Shown here: piece by piece, positions 1 through 12,794 of the stretch
Numbering within the stretch: the first letter of the stretch is position 1
Layout of the letters: the number at the start of each line of letters is the position of its first letter
From: Anaeramoeba flamelloides
Taxonomy: Eukaryota > Metamonada > Anaeramoebidae
DNA length: 64,000 nucleotides
Reading direction: 5' to 3'
Assembly (NCBI GenBank): GCA_027625915.1
Contig: JANTQA010000012.1
Location: 7,152,501 to 7,216,500, forward strand
The notes under the pieces: generated by a model
Told to the model about the DNA's origin: nothing
Databases searched by the model: none
What the model saw: only the letters and a program-made list of their open reading frames with translations
Translations under genes and position numbers: made by a program

Positions 1-127
1 CAATAAAATAGACATAATGATAAGTGGTTTTTTACATTAAAATTCTCTTTTTTTAGAACCAAACATGAAAGATCACATTTCCAAATAAATTTGTTGAAAT
101 CAAAAATAAAAAAAAAATCGAACAAAG

Positions 128-170
<43 letters not shown>

Positions 171-1443
171 TAGATAGATAGATATTAGATTTTTTTCTAC
201 TGTATCTAATGAATTTGGATGAATTTAAAAAAGATATTACTTTGAATTTCTCACACAATTACTATTTATTATTATTTTACAAAACATTTTTTACAAATTT
301 GCTTTCAAAATCCTTTTTTCAAAATAAATTTATCAAACAAATACCAAAACAAAGAACACTACTTCAAAGATAAAATTAAAGGGGTTGAATTATATCAAAA
401 TCAAAAAACTTTTACAAAAGATTTAACACAAAAAAAAAAAAAAAAAAACAAAAAAAGAAAAAATTTCAATGAATTTCGTAATTAATTTTGTACTCAATTG
501 ATGGGAAATAAATAATTGTTTAAAAATCAAACTAATACATTCAATAATCTTTATTTTTCAAGAAGAATTTAAAAATATCATATTTTCTTTGACTAAATCT
601 CAATTAGATTCATTAAATGAAAATTGTAATTTTAAAATTCAATTTTCAAAAAACACTTATGATATAAAAAGTAATTGGTTTTCTAGGATCCAAAAGAATC
701 GATCAAAATCAAGATTTAACTATATTCTTTGAAATTCTGTAAATCTAAAAAAAACTTAAAGTTAGTAAGAGGAAATTAATTTTCTCCCTTCAAAATAAAA
801 TAAAAAGTTTTTCTCTTTTTAGTGATTTTTTTGTAGGTGAAGGTTTTTGTAATTTGTTCATTGACAATGTTTTTAGGGGGGCTATTTAAAAAACGCAGAG
901 AGTTAGATTTTTTAAAAAGTCTACATTGGTCTGTTTGGCTCGTTTCCAAAATCATTTTATGTGATAATTTTAAATAATTTCAGTCATTACTTATATGAGC
1001 AAATTTATCTCTTTTATTGATTTAATATTTTAGAGATGTAATAATTTGCAAATGATTTAATTTCATAGCCTCCTTAAAAATCGGATTCAGTAATTGTGTT
1101 TTTCTGTAAAAACAAAAAACAATTAATAATTGTTTGATGTTTTACTGAAATAGATTGAAACGAATTTCAAAAATGCATTTAAATTGACAAAATTTTTCTC
1201 TTTTATTGATTTAAGATGGGTATTTAAACATTGGAATCTTTAATAAATATCATTTTTTTTTTTTTTCGAAATAAAAAAAAAAAAAAAGAAGATGTGATGA
1301 TTTTTGTAAACTTATTTATTATAAAAATACTAATCAACCAATTTTTACTCCCAATAAACATTGACATATAATTTAAATAATGCAGTATGGAAATTTATAT
1401 TAAAAAGTATTATTAACCTGAAAAGAGGGATATAAAAAATTAC
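1..1443 (-). other. Intron 2 of the CANT1-like gene (incomplete)
   Basis: This stretch lies downstream, on the minus strand, of the second nucleotidase exon, whose end is followed by GTAATT. I found no further nucleotidase exon on the minus strand here, so the intron probably continues beyond the left edge. It holds a (TA)n run joined to a short (GATA)n run around 130-184 and several poly-A/poly-T tracts. Nothing else is recognised. Confidence 0.5.
130..185. repeat. (TA)n-(GATA)n compound microsatellite
   Basis: An uninterrupted alternating TA run passes directly into four to five GATA units. It is a simple repeat with no coding potential and lies in the incomplete intron of the nucleotidase gene. 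Confidence 0.95.
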
Positions 1444-4400
1444 CTCTTGAATTTGATACCCTGGGTATCGGGAATTCGTTGCAGCACGGATGATATTATA
1501 TTTATCTGTCCAATCTTCGTGTTCAATTTCCCCATTTTTAAAAATTTTTTTCACATAACAATGATCATAGTCAACAATTTCCTATTTAGTATTGAAAATT
1601 TTTTCAGAGAGAGAAAAATAATAATAGTTATTTTGATTAGAAATAATAAATTTAAGGTGTGAAATTTAAAAAGGAAATAGATTTATATTTTATTAAAACA
1701 GTTAAGTTGCGATCAAGGTAATTTTAGAAAAAAATCATAGGTGGATGAAATTTTCATATTACAAGTTGTTTTCTTTCAAAAAAAAAACTATTCGATAACA
1801 TGTGGTTTGAAACATGTGACTCAAAATCCTGAAAAGACTGGTCCAAAATGTTTGGGTAACATTTTTAGAAATGGCTTTTTTACTCCAGTAATAATTTTTT
1901 TACAGGTGATTTTTGGAATTTTAATAATTAAACCTTTTTCCTATTTTTAATACTTGATGTCAGATGTGTTTGTAGTTTCCTTGAATTTGAGTGGTGAGTT
2001 TTAGCATGTATTAATCTAAAATTGAAATATTTTATGATTAAATGCAAATTATATTATTTCTACATAGTGCACATGAATCTTAATAAATTTATTATAAATA
2101 TTATTGAACAATAAATAATTCGATTCTTTATTAAGGATCACTTTTTTAAAACTGTCAATTTGTGAAATTTTTTTTACAATTACTTTTCAAATTTAAAGAT
2201 AGAAACCAAAATAATATTATTATATTATTGAAAAAAATACCCGACATGAAAAAAATCCCGGGTAAGATTTTTAATTGTGAATACTAGTAATTTCAATAAT
2301 GTAACAATACAATTTTAGTTCAATTTTGAGTTTTAGAAATATGATATCTCAACTTTCAAATCATTTTGTTACAACAAACAAATGTTACTGATGTTTTAAC
2401 TAACTTCAAAAGTTTCTTAAAATTTTGTTCAAAAAAATTCTTTCTTCAAAGCTTCTAAAAACTTTATCAAAAATAGGAAATTGAACCAAAAATTTTGAAA
2501 ATATATTTGTGAATTTATCAGTTTTAGGAAAATTGATGTGTAATTGCATGATAATTCCTTTTATTTAAAATCAAATCCATATTTTTAAGAATTAAAATTT
2601 TAAAATATTAACTCATCCACTTATTAGAACAATGGTTAATTATATTAAGCTTGTTCAAAACACTATTCAATCAATCAAAAAACAAGAATAAAAATTATCA
2701 TTTATATAATTCATGGAAAACCGCTTTAAAACTGGATTGTTTTTTCAAAAAAAAAGTAGATCTGCTTTAGCTATCAAATAAAAACTTGATTATTCGATAA
2801 GTACCCAACTTTAATGAACTTTAGGTTGGTTTATTACTTTGTTCATAAAAAATTTGGTTATTTAATATAAGGATTTACTTTTAAATAAAAGAAATTACCC
2901 ATCAATTTTCCTAATATTCGCAATTAAAAATCTTGTCAGGGATTTTTTTCATTGCAAGTATTTTTTTTTTCACTGCTATACAGTATTCAAAATTATATTT
3001 AGAACCCCCAAAAATAATTATATATTAGATTTTTTAATTTCAAGATTTACTCAATAATTATTAACATAACAACATAAAGATTGGTTATGTTTGTATCAAC
3101 CTGATAAAAATGATACATTAATCTTTTATCACAAATTAAACGAAATAAATTTGGAGAAATTGAAAAATAAAGTGAAAACAAAACTTAAATCGGGAGTAAC
3201 AAACTCATGTTTCAAAATTAAATTCATATTTTTTTCAAAACAATCGGATCACCAAATAAATATCTATAAAATAAAAGAGATTCAAAATATTATTGGTGAA
3301 TGTGCTTTTTTCTTATCCAAATACAATACATCTGTACCAACCCTACAGTGAAAATTTATATATCATAAAAATTGATTTTCTATTAAAAAAAATTATCATG
3401 TATGATAATCCATAAAATGGTTCTGAAAGTTTATCATAAACTGTAAAATTTATAATATACGAGAAAAAAGTATATTGATCATTTTTAAATTTTGGAAATA
3501 GACAAACAAATTAATAAAAAAAAGTTTTGTTAAAGTAAATATTCAAATATCCAAAATTGTTAAAAATTCGGGTTTTTACAATTTAAAAATAAGGATCGAA
3601 AAATATTTTAAAGTTTCTGTGATTTCCACCATCCCCTTAATTTGGAATTGAATTTTTGTCAACTTTTATAAAAAAAAAATTTCATAAATAATTAAAGACA
3701 AGTTGAAAATTTTATCTTAAAATTGTGTTTGATGAAAAAGAAAATTTCATTTTGTCTCAGATTATAAAATAGATTCAAAATTTCTATGTAATATAAATTT
3801 TCACGTGGGGTTGGAAGAACTGTATCTATTCATTATTAAATAGTATATACCAAGTTCTAAATAAATCAATTTGGAAGGTAAACACCTTGATATTTTTAAT
3901 AAAATTTAAATTATGAATGAAATTTATTCTCAATTTTTTTTACCTTTATATGAACTTTTTTATCTAATTTTTTGTTTTTTTAAGGGTCTAGTCATTTATA
4001 GTAGATTTGCCCAATACTCAATGGGGTATTTTTAAATCTAAAAAGGGTATTGTGAAATGGAACTTCTTTTGATTGACAAAATTCAAATAACAAATAAATA
4101 TTTTTAAGAGGATCTCATTGTTAAAAAATAAGTTTAAAAGTATTCTCAATTCCCAAAAAATCAATTAAAAAAGAAAGATTAATAAAAAACTCATTGAATC
4201 TCATGGTAAAAAAATTAAAAAAAAGTACATCATTGCCAAAAAAAAATAAGTCTAAAAGAGTTCTCAATTTCGATAAAAATTCAAATTTATAAAAAAAATA
4301 TATATTTCTTTTTGTAAATTTCCAAATGGTTAATTTTCTTCAATTGAAAACAAATTATAATCTATAAAGTACTCAATCAATTTAATTCTATTTAATCTTA

Positions 4401-6578
4401 TTTTTAGTTAGATTGTAACTTTCTATATTTGACCATGTATGGATTATGTAATATTCTTATGATAAAAATAACTCATTTGAAAAATGAAAAAAAAGAAAAA
4501 AAAAAAATCATCGAGATCTAAAAAACTCCAAAGAGCAACAATTTAAAATCAACACAGTTGTTTTCAAATTGTTATATTCCAATCATTCTAATTAGGAATC
4601 GACTGTCTTTCTTTCACGCTTTTTTCTGAAAATGTACTTTTTTTTGATTGTTGATTTTTGGAGATCGATCACACTTCACAGTTTGGTTGCTTAGTTTTTG
4701 ATTCTTCTTCGGACCTTATAAAATTTATAAATTTTTTTTTTTCGATTTTAGTAAATTATTTTGGATTGTAATGACTTGACCCTTCAAAAAACAATTCATG
4801 TTTTTTTTATCTTCTTGTTTTAAGGCAACACCCAATTCACTGTTCAGTGGTATACACAAGTTAAAATCAATTTTGAAAGTAAACTTCTGGCTATTTTCTG
4901 TGCAATTTAAATTATTTATGAAATTTGTTGAAAATTTTTCATATATATTCTCATTTTTTTTGAATTTTTTTTTTTTTTGACCCTTAAGCAAAATATGCTA
5001 AAAAATTGACTCTATTTTGTAAGAAAAATTCTAATATTTGGTTGTTCATTTTTAGAATTTCTTTTTTAATAATAGAACTATCAGAAAACAACCTTAGATT
5101 TACTTATCTTCAGTTTCTTTTATGCTTACTGTATAGGTCTTCATGGAAAAAAATACTGTACTTTTAATTTGCATGGTCGGTTAAACAAGTCTGCAGGTGG
5201 TAATTTTAATAACAGTATTCTGAATTGAAATATGGATCTTTAATGAAAACTTGATCTCCAAAAAAAAAATTGTTTAGTCTGTGGACAAATGATCAGACTC
5301 ACCTTAGGTGAATAGTCTCTCTGAAATTTTTTAACTTAAATTTAATAGAGATTGAGAAAATTTTTTGCCAATTACTTAAATTTGAAATTCCCTGTTTATT
5401 TTCAATATTAAACATACCTCAAGATATGGTGTCCTTATTTAGAAATTGGTCATTAAAAAAAATAATAGAGACTAGTCCCTTAACCAAAATAAAAGGAAGG
5501 TTATTGAAATATATCTGAAGAATTCAGTTGAAACATACCCCCCATCAAATTTCAAATACCAGTGAAAATTTAAAGTCATTGAAGGTGTAAAGTCTTTTTA
5601 TTTGAGCCTCCATATTTAAATATTTGATTGGTACATTTATTGTTATACGATCAATCCTAAATAAAAGGAATTTTGAAGAATAGAAAAAAAATAAATGAGA
5701 CGAAAAGTTTAACCCATTTCACTTTCAAATTTCAGCGTTAGTAGCCGGTTTACTTGGTTCAGAAAAGGTAGTTTTCAATTTTCAAAGAGTCTTGATAACA
5801 ATCAAAAAGTTGGTGGCAAAATTTCTTTAGATTACTGTCTTTTCGTTGGTTTTCCATATCAAATTTTCGTTGAATTAATAATTTCTTTTGATTGCATTAA
5901 CAAATTTTAAACAATAACTAAATCCTACAATAACCTTCTCCATGTATTTGGTCTCTATAAATATTCAAATTAACTTGCCTTAACAAAGGTGAAAAATGAA
6001 ATAAAAAAATCCAAAAACCAAAAACTAAAAAAAGAGAGAATATTTACACCATCTTCTGTAAATTCTTTTCCAAGTGATCCAACGTATAAAACGTCATCTT
6101 TGATTGTTGCCCATTCGGATTTAAAAGACTTTGGTTTGTTACCAGCACCAGTGGTTAAAAAATATTTAGGCATTGGCTGGTCTGTTCTGATATCATAAGC
6201 AATCCCTGTACGATCATCAAATGCTAAGAGCATACCGTTCCAGTTAATCAATTCGGATAATTCCATACCTCGATCAAACTCTGAAAGGTACCCGTACAAA
6301 GGTATTTCGAAGTCCCAATTAACAGAATACGTGCCATTAAGATTTCTTTTTAATCTCCCTCGGTTATAATATGAGACCCATGTGTGTTTTTGTGTTTGCA
6401 ACTTTGATTTCAAATCAAGATCTGTGATGATCCCAATTTTATATGAATCTAGGGATTTGCCAATAAGTTTTTCGTTTTCATAAATCCTCTTCGTAACAGA
6501 GACGGAGAAAATTGTAATCATGACAAGAATTAGAAATCCGATCATTAGAAATGTTTTTTTCCAATCAACTTTAAACAT
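1444..6578 (-). CDS. CANT1-like calcium-activated nucleotidase (apyrase), 5' two exons
   Basis: This is the amino-terminal two thirds of a soluble calcium-activated nucleotidase/apyrase, an enzyme family that hydrolyses nucleoside di- and triphosphates (UDP, GDP) in the secretory pathway. Exon 1 is 6048-6578 (177 codons) and exon 2 is 1444-1581 (46 codons), both phase 0. Residues about 10-29 form one hydrophobic segment, fitting a type II signal anchor like that of Golgi CANT1. Family signatures follow: IGIITDLDLKS, SEFDRGMELSELI, FDDRTGI, KSEWATIKDDVLYVG and LGKEFT. Exon 2 continues without a gap into EHEDW and NIIRAATNSRYPGYQI, which match the next conserved block of the family. The intron is 4466 bp with GTAAAT and AATAG ends. 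The last 110-120 residues are expected left of the window. Family identification is firm; substrate preference is inferred. Confidence 0.88.
2223..2970. mobile_element. Repeat family B, copy 1 (MITE-like, long inverted ends)
   Basis: The left end (near TACCCGACATGAAAAAAATC) and the right end (near GGGATTTTTTTCATTGCAAG) are inverted copies over roughly 70 bp. Two further copies lie at 38838-39347 and 43778-44266. This copy is longer because about 230 bp separates the left end from the shared interior. There is no open frame, so it is non-autonomous. Confidence 0.75.
3070..3351 (+). pseudogene. Orphan coding-like fragment inside the nucleotidase intron
   Basis: An open stretch of about 93 codons, ending TGA at 3349-3351, has a more protein-like composition than the surrounding intron (mixed charged and polar residues, few homopolymers). 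It lies antisense to the nucleotidase gene, just downstream of repeat B copy 1. There is no in-frame ATG near its start. No family is recognised. It may be a decayed gene or transposon fragment, or chance. Confidence 0.2.
4470..4785. repeat. Repeat family Q, copy 1
   Basis: It shares its layout and many words (AATGACTTG followed by ACCC or GCCC, GATTTTTGGAGAT-like, TTCACGC/TTGTCAC before TTTTTTCT) with 22980-23290 in direct orientation. The similarity is diverged but runs colinearly for about 300 bp. Confidence 0.5.
5303..5483 (+). mobile_element. Repeat family A, copy 1 (about 180-bp MITE)
   Basis: The right end AGAGACTAGTCCCTTAA and the left end CTTAGGTGAATAGTCTCT are inverted versions of each other. 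The interior (TTTTTTGCCAATTACTT, TTTCAATATTAAACAT, CCTTATTTAGAAATTGG) recurs at 38254, 53713 and, inverted, 48100. It has no coding capacity. It lies in the giant nucleotidase intron. Confidence 0.75.
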
Positions 6579-9454
6579 CAGTGTCTTTTACCCAATTCTT
6601 TTCAAAAGGCTTGAAAATTAGAAAAAATTGTAGAATTTTTTTATTTATGTGAAAAAAAAAAATAATTGATTTTCAAAAAAATCCTAAATATGTCTACAGA
6701 TCTTAAAAATGAGTTCAAATTGCTTTGGAGTCCTAAAAGTTTTCACCACAACGAATTTCATCTTTTTTTTACTTTTTATCTTTATTAAAATAAAGTACAG
6801 AGACTGAGAAAACATAAGATCAAGAAGTGTGAATTCTAAGATTTTCTTTTCAGGTTTTGTAGAATAAACTTTTTACTCGAAAAAAATAAAGTTTTTGATG
6901 TTGATCTTGTCAGCACTTTTCTGAAAAATTTGTGAACGAAAAGCGTTGCTCATGATTTTTTATAGTGTATTTTTGTTTTTTGGGAAATATTCTACATGAG
7001 TTTATTTTTTTTCGATAAGAAGGAAAAATTTGTTGGTAAATAATAAAAATTCAATAATCTTACTCAGACTTTAAATTTATCATTTAATAAATACCTTTTG
7101 GAAAACTTTTTTCTAATTCTTTTCGAAAAGAATCAGTAAATATTTCACTTTTTCAGAAAATATAAAGCAGCCTAAATTCCTATTTTTTCTTTGAAAAAGC
7201 CTTTTTGATTATTGACCTTGAGTGTACAATTTTGATTAAAAAGAATAGTCAAGAAAATTTAATAGCAAAATCAAATAATTGTACCTCATCCTGAAATTTA
7301 AAAACGAAGTAACAGTCACGATAACAATAATAACAAACTTACTTTTAATGCTATTTTCCAAAAGAAATCATGATTTTTAAAGACTAATCCTTTTTTTCTC
7401 ATTTTTGAAAAAGTTCAAAATCCAACATATTCCAGAATCATTTTAAAAAAAAATTATTTTCTTTAAAAGAAGAAAGAAATCATATTAAATATACAAGGAA
7501 GTGTACAAAATATACACTTTCAAAATGAAATCACCGAGTTTTGGAATAACCCCTTATCAAAAATCCACTTAATCTCAAAAAATACAATAATTATTTTAGT
7601 ATTTGTAAAAAATAAAATTTTTTAATTCAAAGATAGTTAAATCTTTTTTTCCCTTTATTTGAATAAATAAAATCTGAGAAAACAAACCAAAAGTTTTAAT
7701 TTATAAATTCTCATAAAATAGTTCTTTAAAACCTCGTAAAAATTTCCAAATAAAATAAATGGAATACTATTTTTAATTTGATTATTTTTAATCAATAATT
7801 GATAATCCAACTTTAATTATAACACTTAGTTAGAAATAACCTAAAGACTAAATGTGTAAATAGGATTTAATATTACTACTCAATTTATTAAAGATTTTCA
7901 AAAAAATAAAACGAATACAAATTAATAATTCTAATAATATATATATATATATATATATATAATATTCAAATAACTGATTTTCAGAATTAAAGTTGGTTTT
8001 TTTACACCCTTAATATTTGAAAAAAATATTGTCTTATCTTTTCAATTTCAAGAAATTAATACAATACACAAAATAAAATAAATGATCATTTTTTTAGATC
8101 TTCAAGGATTCAATATTTAATTGATTTTTCTTGTATTTTTAAGCGATAGATAAAATCCCCAAGGTTATTTGTTCATACAAACTCTCTAAATTACGAAAAG
8201 CGAGATTTCTTCAAAATAAAAAGGTTTGGAAAATTTTTCTTTTTCTAAGTTGTTTCTAAAGTTCAAATCAATTAAGAATCCGTATCTTTTTGTCTGGAAA
8301 TTTAATTGGTAAAAATATACTTCTTTAAAAACAGAAGTTTGTATATCTAAAGTTGATGAATGACAATTTGGTCACTTAACTGGTTTAATCGTACTCTGGT
8401 GTAAATATTTACTTATTTATCTTTGGGGAAAAAATACAAATAAGAGTTCCAATTCCCTTAATTAAAAAATGAATAGAAGAATTGCATTTTTAAATTTACT
8501 GAATTAATTCAAAAGGTTAAAAACAAAAGTTAATAAACAAGAAAATATTTATTTAAGAAAAATCCAGAAAGATACATATTTTGCACTATTTATAGTGCTT
8601 TGATTTTCCTTTCAATTAAAAAACATCCCATATGAAATGAGTAAAATATTTTTACTCAATTATTATTTATAAGAATGAATTGAATTTTATCAAGGCCAGA
8701 CATTATCTCCTTTATTATTTGGTTTTATTTCTCTTTATCTGTATGTAAAAAAAAAAAAACAAACATTATATATATAATACACCAAGAAGTTAGATGATAA
8801 CTTGATTTTAATAAAGAAAGTTCCCTCGATTCAAATAAATTACGATTTATATATAAACTATTTTTCAAAAATTTTGACTCAATTCAGAATGTTAATGGAG
8901 TTCTTTAGAGATTTTAAATCATATTTATATCAAAAATATCTTTTCAAAATTCTGGATCAGAACCATTTTTTTTAATTTTGCAAATTTTCTTTTTGCTTTT
9001 TCAATTTTTTTTTCTTTTAGTTTACTTTTGTTTTTTTTTCTTTTTCTTTTCTTTTTTTTTTTTGATTTCCTTTTAGTGTAGAAAAAAGATCATTTTGTAA
9101 AAAAAAAAATATCTTTAAAAATCCAAATAATCACTAAGAAAATTGATTCAATGTTTTTTCTTTTAAAACGAATTTAATTATTAGCTAAAAATCTTAATGT
9201 TAACTTTTTTTTAGTTAAATTTCAGTAATAAAAAATCCATAAAACCCATTTCATAAATTATAGTCAGTTTTTTTAATTTTTGGTTTTATTTTTTTTCAAT
9301 TTTTGAAATATTGTGTTTTTATATATTTAGAATGATTTAAAAGTGAATAAAAAATCAGATTTAATTATTAGCTGTCTTGAAAACTAAAAGTATAGATATT
9401 TTTTTTCAATTTATTATTTCATGCGAGTCTTATTTTTGAAACAGTGTTTTTATA

Positions 9455-9652
9455 CTACCAGTTTTGATTTTTTAGGCACAAACTTTCAAAAAAATTTAAG
9501 GCACAATAAAAATCTCAAATTAAGGCACAAAATTCAGGTTCTAGTAAAATAAATTGTAAAAAAAAAAAATTACAAAATTTGTGCCAGAATTTGAGATTTT
9601 TTTGTGCCTTAAATTTCGTTGAAAGTTTGTACCTTAAAATTGTAACTGACTG
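9455..9652. mobile_element. Repeat family C, copy 1 (Tc1/mariner-like MITE)
   Basis: Diverged copy of the 196-bp palindromic element best seen at 26160-26355. Both arms carry the words AAGGCACAA and TCAAATTAAGGCAC or their complements, and the right end reads AACTGACTG. The element can fold almost end to end. Confidence 0.75.
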
Positions 9653-9969
9653 TTTATCTAAATATAATAAAAGAAATTTCCTATAAACCCTTTAAAAATA
9701 CAGAACTCAAAAAACTAGAAAAAAAATAATCAAGATCTTTTTATTTGATAAGATAAAAAAAATTCATCTTCAAAAAGTTGTTAATATTTTTAACAAGAAT
9801 TGTTATTGCTTAATTAATCCTTATAAGAATAATATTAAATACATCTCCTAAAGATCAATTATATATGCACACAAAAAGAGAAATTAAGATTTAACTTTGT
9901 ATTCTATCGGGGATTTCAAAAAATTAAAGTTTAAAAATATTCTTTCTAAAAAGGCTATATAAACTAAAC

Positions 9970-10505
9970 TAAAATTCAAAATCTTACATACAGTAAAAAA
10001 TTTTAAAGAATCACAATAATTAACTTTTCATTTAAATTGGGAATAATTGTGGTTTTTGAAAAAATATAAAAATCTTTATTTGATTTTTTATTTTTTTTTA
10101 TTTTAATTTATTTTTTGAATTAATGTAAAATATTTTGTTCCATCAATCTCTTATTTTCTATGATTGGTATTGTATTAAAACCGAATTCTTCAAAATAGAA
10201 GAACCCAAATAAAATTAGTAGAGATATCTAAAGTTTTTGATCTATCAATAATCCTAATATAATTTAAACAAATTTATCAATAGACTTTTTTTTTGCTATC
10301 TCCAAAATTATTAACACATACGGATAATTTATAAGTATTGGGAATTATTTATTTTATTTTTTACAAGTATTGTAATTAAGAAATAATTGCTCAAATTTCA
10401 ATTAATAAACCTTCCTATTTTGATATTTCTTCTAGAATTAATTAAACAAGCCTTTTTTAAGAAAATTGAATTTTAGTAAGTTAAAAATTTTGAATTGAAC
10501 ATTAA
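9970..10505 (+). mobile_element. Repeat family H, copy 1
   Basis: About 530 bp colinear with 13668-14196, sharing CAAAATAGAAGAAC, the GATC-TATCAATAAT-type segment, and a right end reading TTAAAAATTTTGAATTG. The left end carries an imperfect inverted version of the right end. No open frame. Confidence 0.65.
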
Positions 10506-10827
10506 TTTTTCCTATTTTGGAATTTATTCAACAATTTTATTTATTTTTTAAAAAAATATAATCCCTCTTGTAGTATTAATTTCCTTAAATGCTTATAATA
10601 AGATTACCCTTTTCACTTTTTGAAGAACACTCTCATTAATCAAATAAATCAAAAAAAAAAAATTTTTTTTTAAGGTACAATTGTTGAATAGAAGCCATAA
10701 TTTATTTTCTGAATTGTTTTTTGAGTTTGAAAATAAAAAATATTGTGCATATTTATCTCCAATCTTTTTTTGTCCATTATTAGTCGTTTTTAGTATGCCT
10801 TATTTTTAATATTTTTTGCACTCTATA

Positions 10828-11004
10828 CTGGTATTTGAATTCTAAATGGGAAAGAATTTTCACTTCCTTTTCCATATTTTTTTTTTATAAATAAAGTTCT
10901 CAAAGAGATTATGTTACAATTTAAGGTTCTCGATCTATGTTCTCTTAAAAAAGAGAAATTAAAAATGAAGTGAAAAAAAATCCCATTTATTATTCAAATA
11001 CCAG
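10828..11004. mobile_element. Repeat family F, copy 1 (MITE with TA flanks)
   Basis: Clean terminal inverted repeat: the left end CTGGTATTTGAAT and the right end ATTCAAATACCAG, each flanked by TA (10826-10827 and 11005-11006). The inverted ends extend, with mismatches, through the AAATGGGAAA and TTCACTTC words. TA target duplication suggests mobilisation by a Tc1/mariner-type transposase. Confidence 0.8.
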
Positions 11005-11232
11005 TATGATCATAAACTTTATTTATGAGTAAGTCCTTGTGATATCGAAATACCATCAAAACCAACTAAAAAGCACTTTAAAGAATTGTCAAGTCAAGTG
11101 AATATTAATCACACACTCAAAAGGCACACTTCTGAGTATTTTCAATCATTCTAAACATTCCAGAAAAAGGAAAACCACAAAAGAAATTATTTTTTGTCAT
11201 TTTCTTTGTTACTTTTTTTTTTTTATTATTTA

Positions 11233-11681
11233 ATGTCGATGACAGAAACCTATGCATTAGATCGCGTTGGGGTAAGTCTTAAAATTTGATAGTATTTCGA
11301 CTTTCTGTTATTTACTTTTTCTTATTTAATTTTTTTCTTTTTCATTTTTGCTCTGAACCAAACAAGGAAACAAATGAAGATGAAAGTTTTGATAGCGGTC
11401 CACTCTCAATGTTGACAGAATGTGTAAGAAATCGAATTCAAGTTCTTGTAAGTTGTAGAAACAACCGAAAGCTTTTAGGTTATTTAAAGGCATTTGATCG
11501 ACACTTTAATTTGTTAATGGAAGAAGTAACAGAACTGTGGACAGAAAGGCCCAAGAAGAAAAAAAAAAAGAAAAAAAATAATAAAACCAAACAACAGCAA
11601 CCACAAAACAAAGATCGTTTCCTCAAGAAACTGTTTATTCGTGGAGACTCTGTTATCATCATTTTAAAAAATCCAAAATAA
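11233..11681 (+). CDS. Small nuclear ribonucleoprotein Sm D2
   Basis: Core Sm protein of the spliceosomal U1, U2, U4 and U5 snRNPs, part of the heptameric ring on the snRNA Sm site in the nucleus. Two exons: 11233-11271 (13 codons, phase 0) and 11367-11681, separated by a 95-bp intron with GTAAGT and ACAAG ends. The product is 117 residues, the usual SmD2 length. Visible motifs are [20 protein letters not shown] and [19 protein letters not shown] (Sm1) and [15 protein letters not shown] (Sm2). The loop between Sm1 and Sm2 carries an unusual run of eight lysines and then Q/N residues before NKDRF. The start is the ATG at 11233. An AATAAA lies about 110 bp after the stop. Confidence 0.95.
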
Positions 11682-12794
11682 TTGTTGTGTATCCAAACCT
11701 CAATCCGAATACCAAGAGCATTGTTTAAGTTACTTTAACAATTCATCGATTTTAACAGTGTTAACAATTTTATTAGATCTCTTACCAAAGATGCAATAAA
11801 ATTGCTAACTAATTCCAAAATAATTAATAATTTACTTTTTTTTTTTTTTTTTATGATCGTTCCCTTTATCCTTTTTCGAAAAAATTAACAACTTCATACA
11901 AATAGGTAACCTCATTGTGAGTTACAATTTTGGTATTAATCTTTTTCTCTTTTTCTTTTTGATAATATCGAAGCAACGCTTCCAATAAACAATTTTTTTC
12001 ATTTCTTCAAACAAATTTTTGTTTTTGTTTGTTTGAGAATTTAACCTACACAAAAAGAACTAATAAACATAAAGCCATTTTAAAAAAGAGTTACAAAAAA
12101 TTTTTGGATTAAAGTTCTGAAAATAGATCTAGTGAATTTTGCTCACTGTCTTACGAATAATTTTAAAAACTTTTTTTAAAATAATAATTCAAAGAAATTT
12201 TGATTTCTTTATCTTAAAAATTTCATGGAAAATTGCAAAATCAATTTAATTTGTGTAAACCTTTATAGAATTGGGTATAAAAACTATACAATTCAAAAAC
12301 CCGAAATTTCTGGATACAAACAAATTATACTGATAAATTCTAAATAATTTAAAAAAAAATTTTTGTTAAATTCCAATTGTGTAAATCAACAAGCTTCTTA
12401 CTTTTTAAACAGTTCTTGAAAAAGAATATTTTGAAAAACTAACTAATTTTACAATGTTTCTTGAGATTTAAACCAAGAAAATGCTTTATTCAAAAACAAG
12501 GTAAAAAAATTTTCAAAAATGAAAAATGAACGAAAAAATTTCAAACATATATTCGAAAATATCAGTTGTACTAAAAAAACTTGAATGTTTTTTTTTGTTT
12601 TTACATCAATGATCACCAAGAATTTCTTTGCATCAAAATATTAGTTAACAAAAGACTTTAACTTTCTTATTGTTTATAGATCTCTTAAATTTTGTTTTAA
12701 ATTCCAATAATTATTAAAAAACTTTTCAAATAAATTAAAAATTAAAAAGTTTTTTATTAATAATCACAGAAAATTTTCATCTTTTTTTATTTTT

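Larger units (their letters stand above)
1582..6047 (-). other. Giant intron 1 of the CANT1-like gene
   Basis: A 4466-bp intron whose flanking exons encode adjacent parts of one conserved protein block, so no exon is missing inside. It contains repeat B copy 1 (2223-2970), repeat Q copy 1 (about 4470-4785), repeat A copy 1 (5303-5483) and an orphan coding-like stretch at 3070-3351 on the opposite strand. Confidence 0.85.
6579..11232. other. Intergenic gap between the nucleotidase and SmD2 genes
   Basis: Divergent spacer between a minus-strand and a plus-strand gene, so promoters of both must lie at its ends. No promoter motif is recognisable. It contains a (TA)n run at about 7938-7961, C-family MITE copy 1 (9455-9652), H-family copy 1 (9970-10505) and F-family MITE copy 1 (10828-11004). 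The rest is AT-rich with no gene seen. Confidence 0.6.

Noticed and set aside
4725-4991. Opposite-strand frames of 60-88 codons in the nucleotidase intron
   Set aside because: They overlap Q-family repeat and homopolymer runs, and both strands are equally open, as expected by chance.
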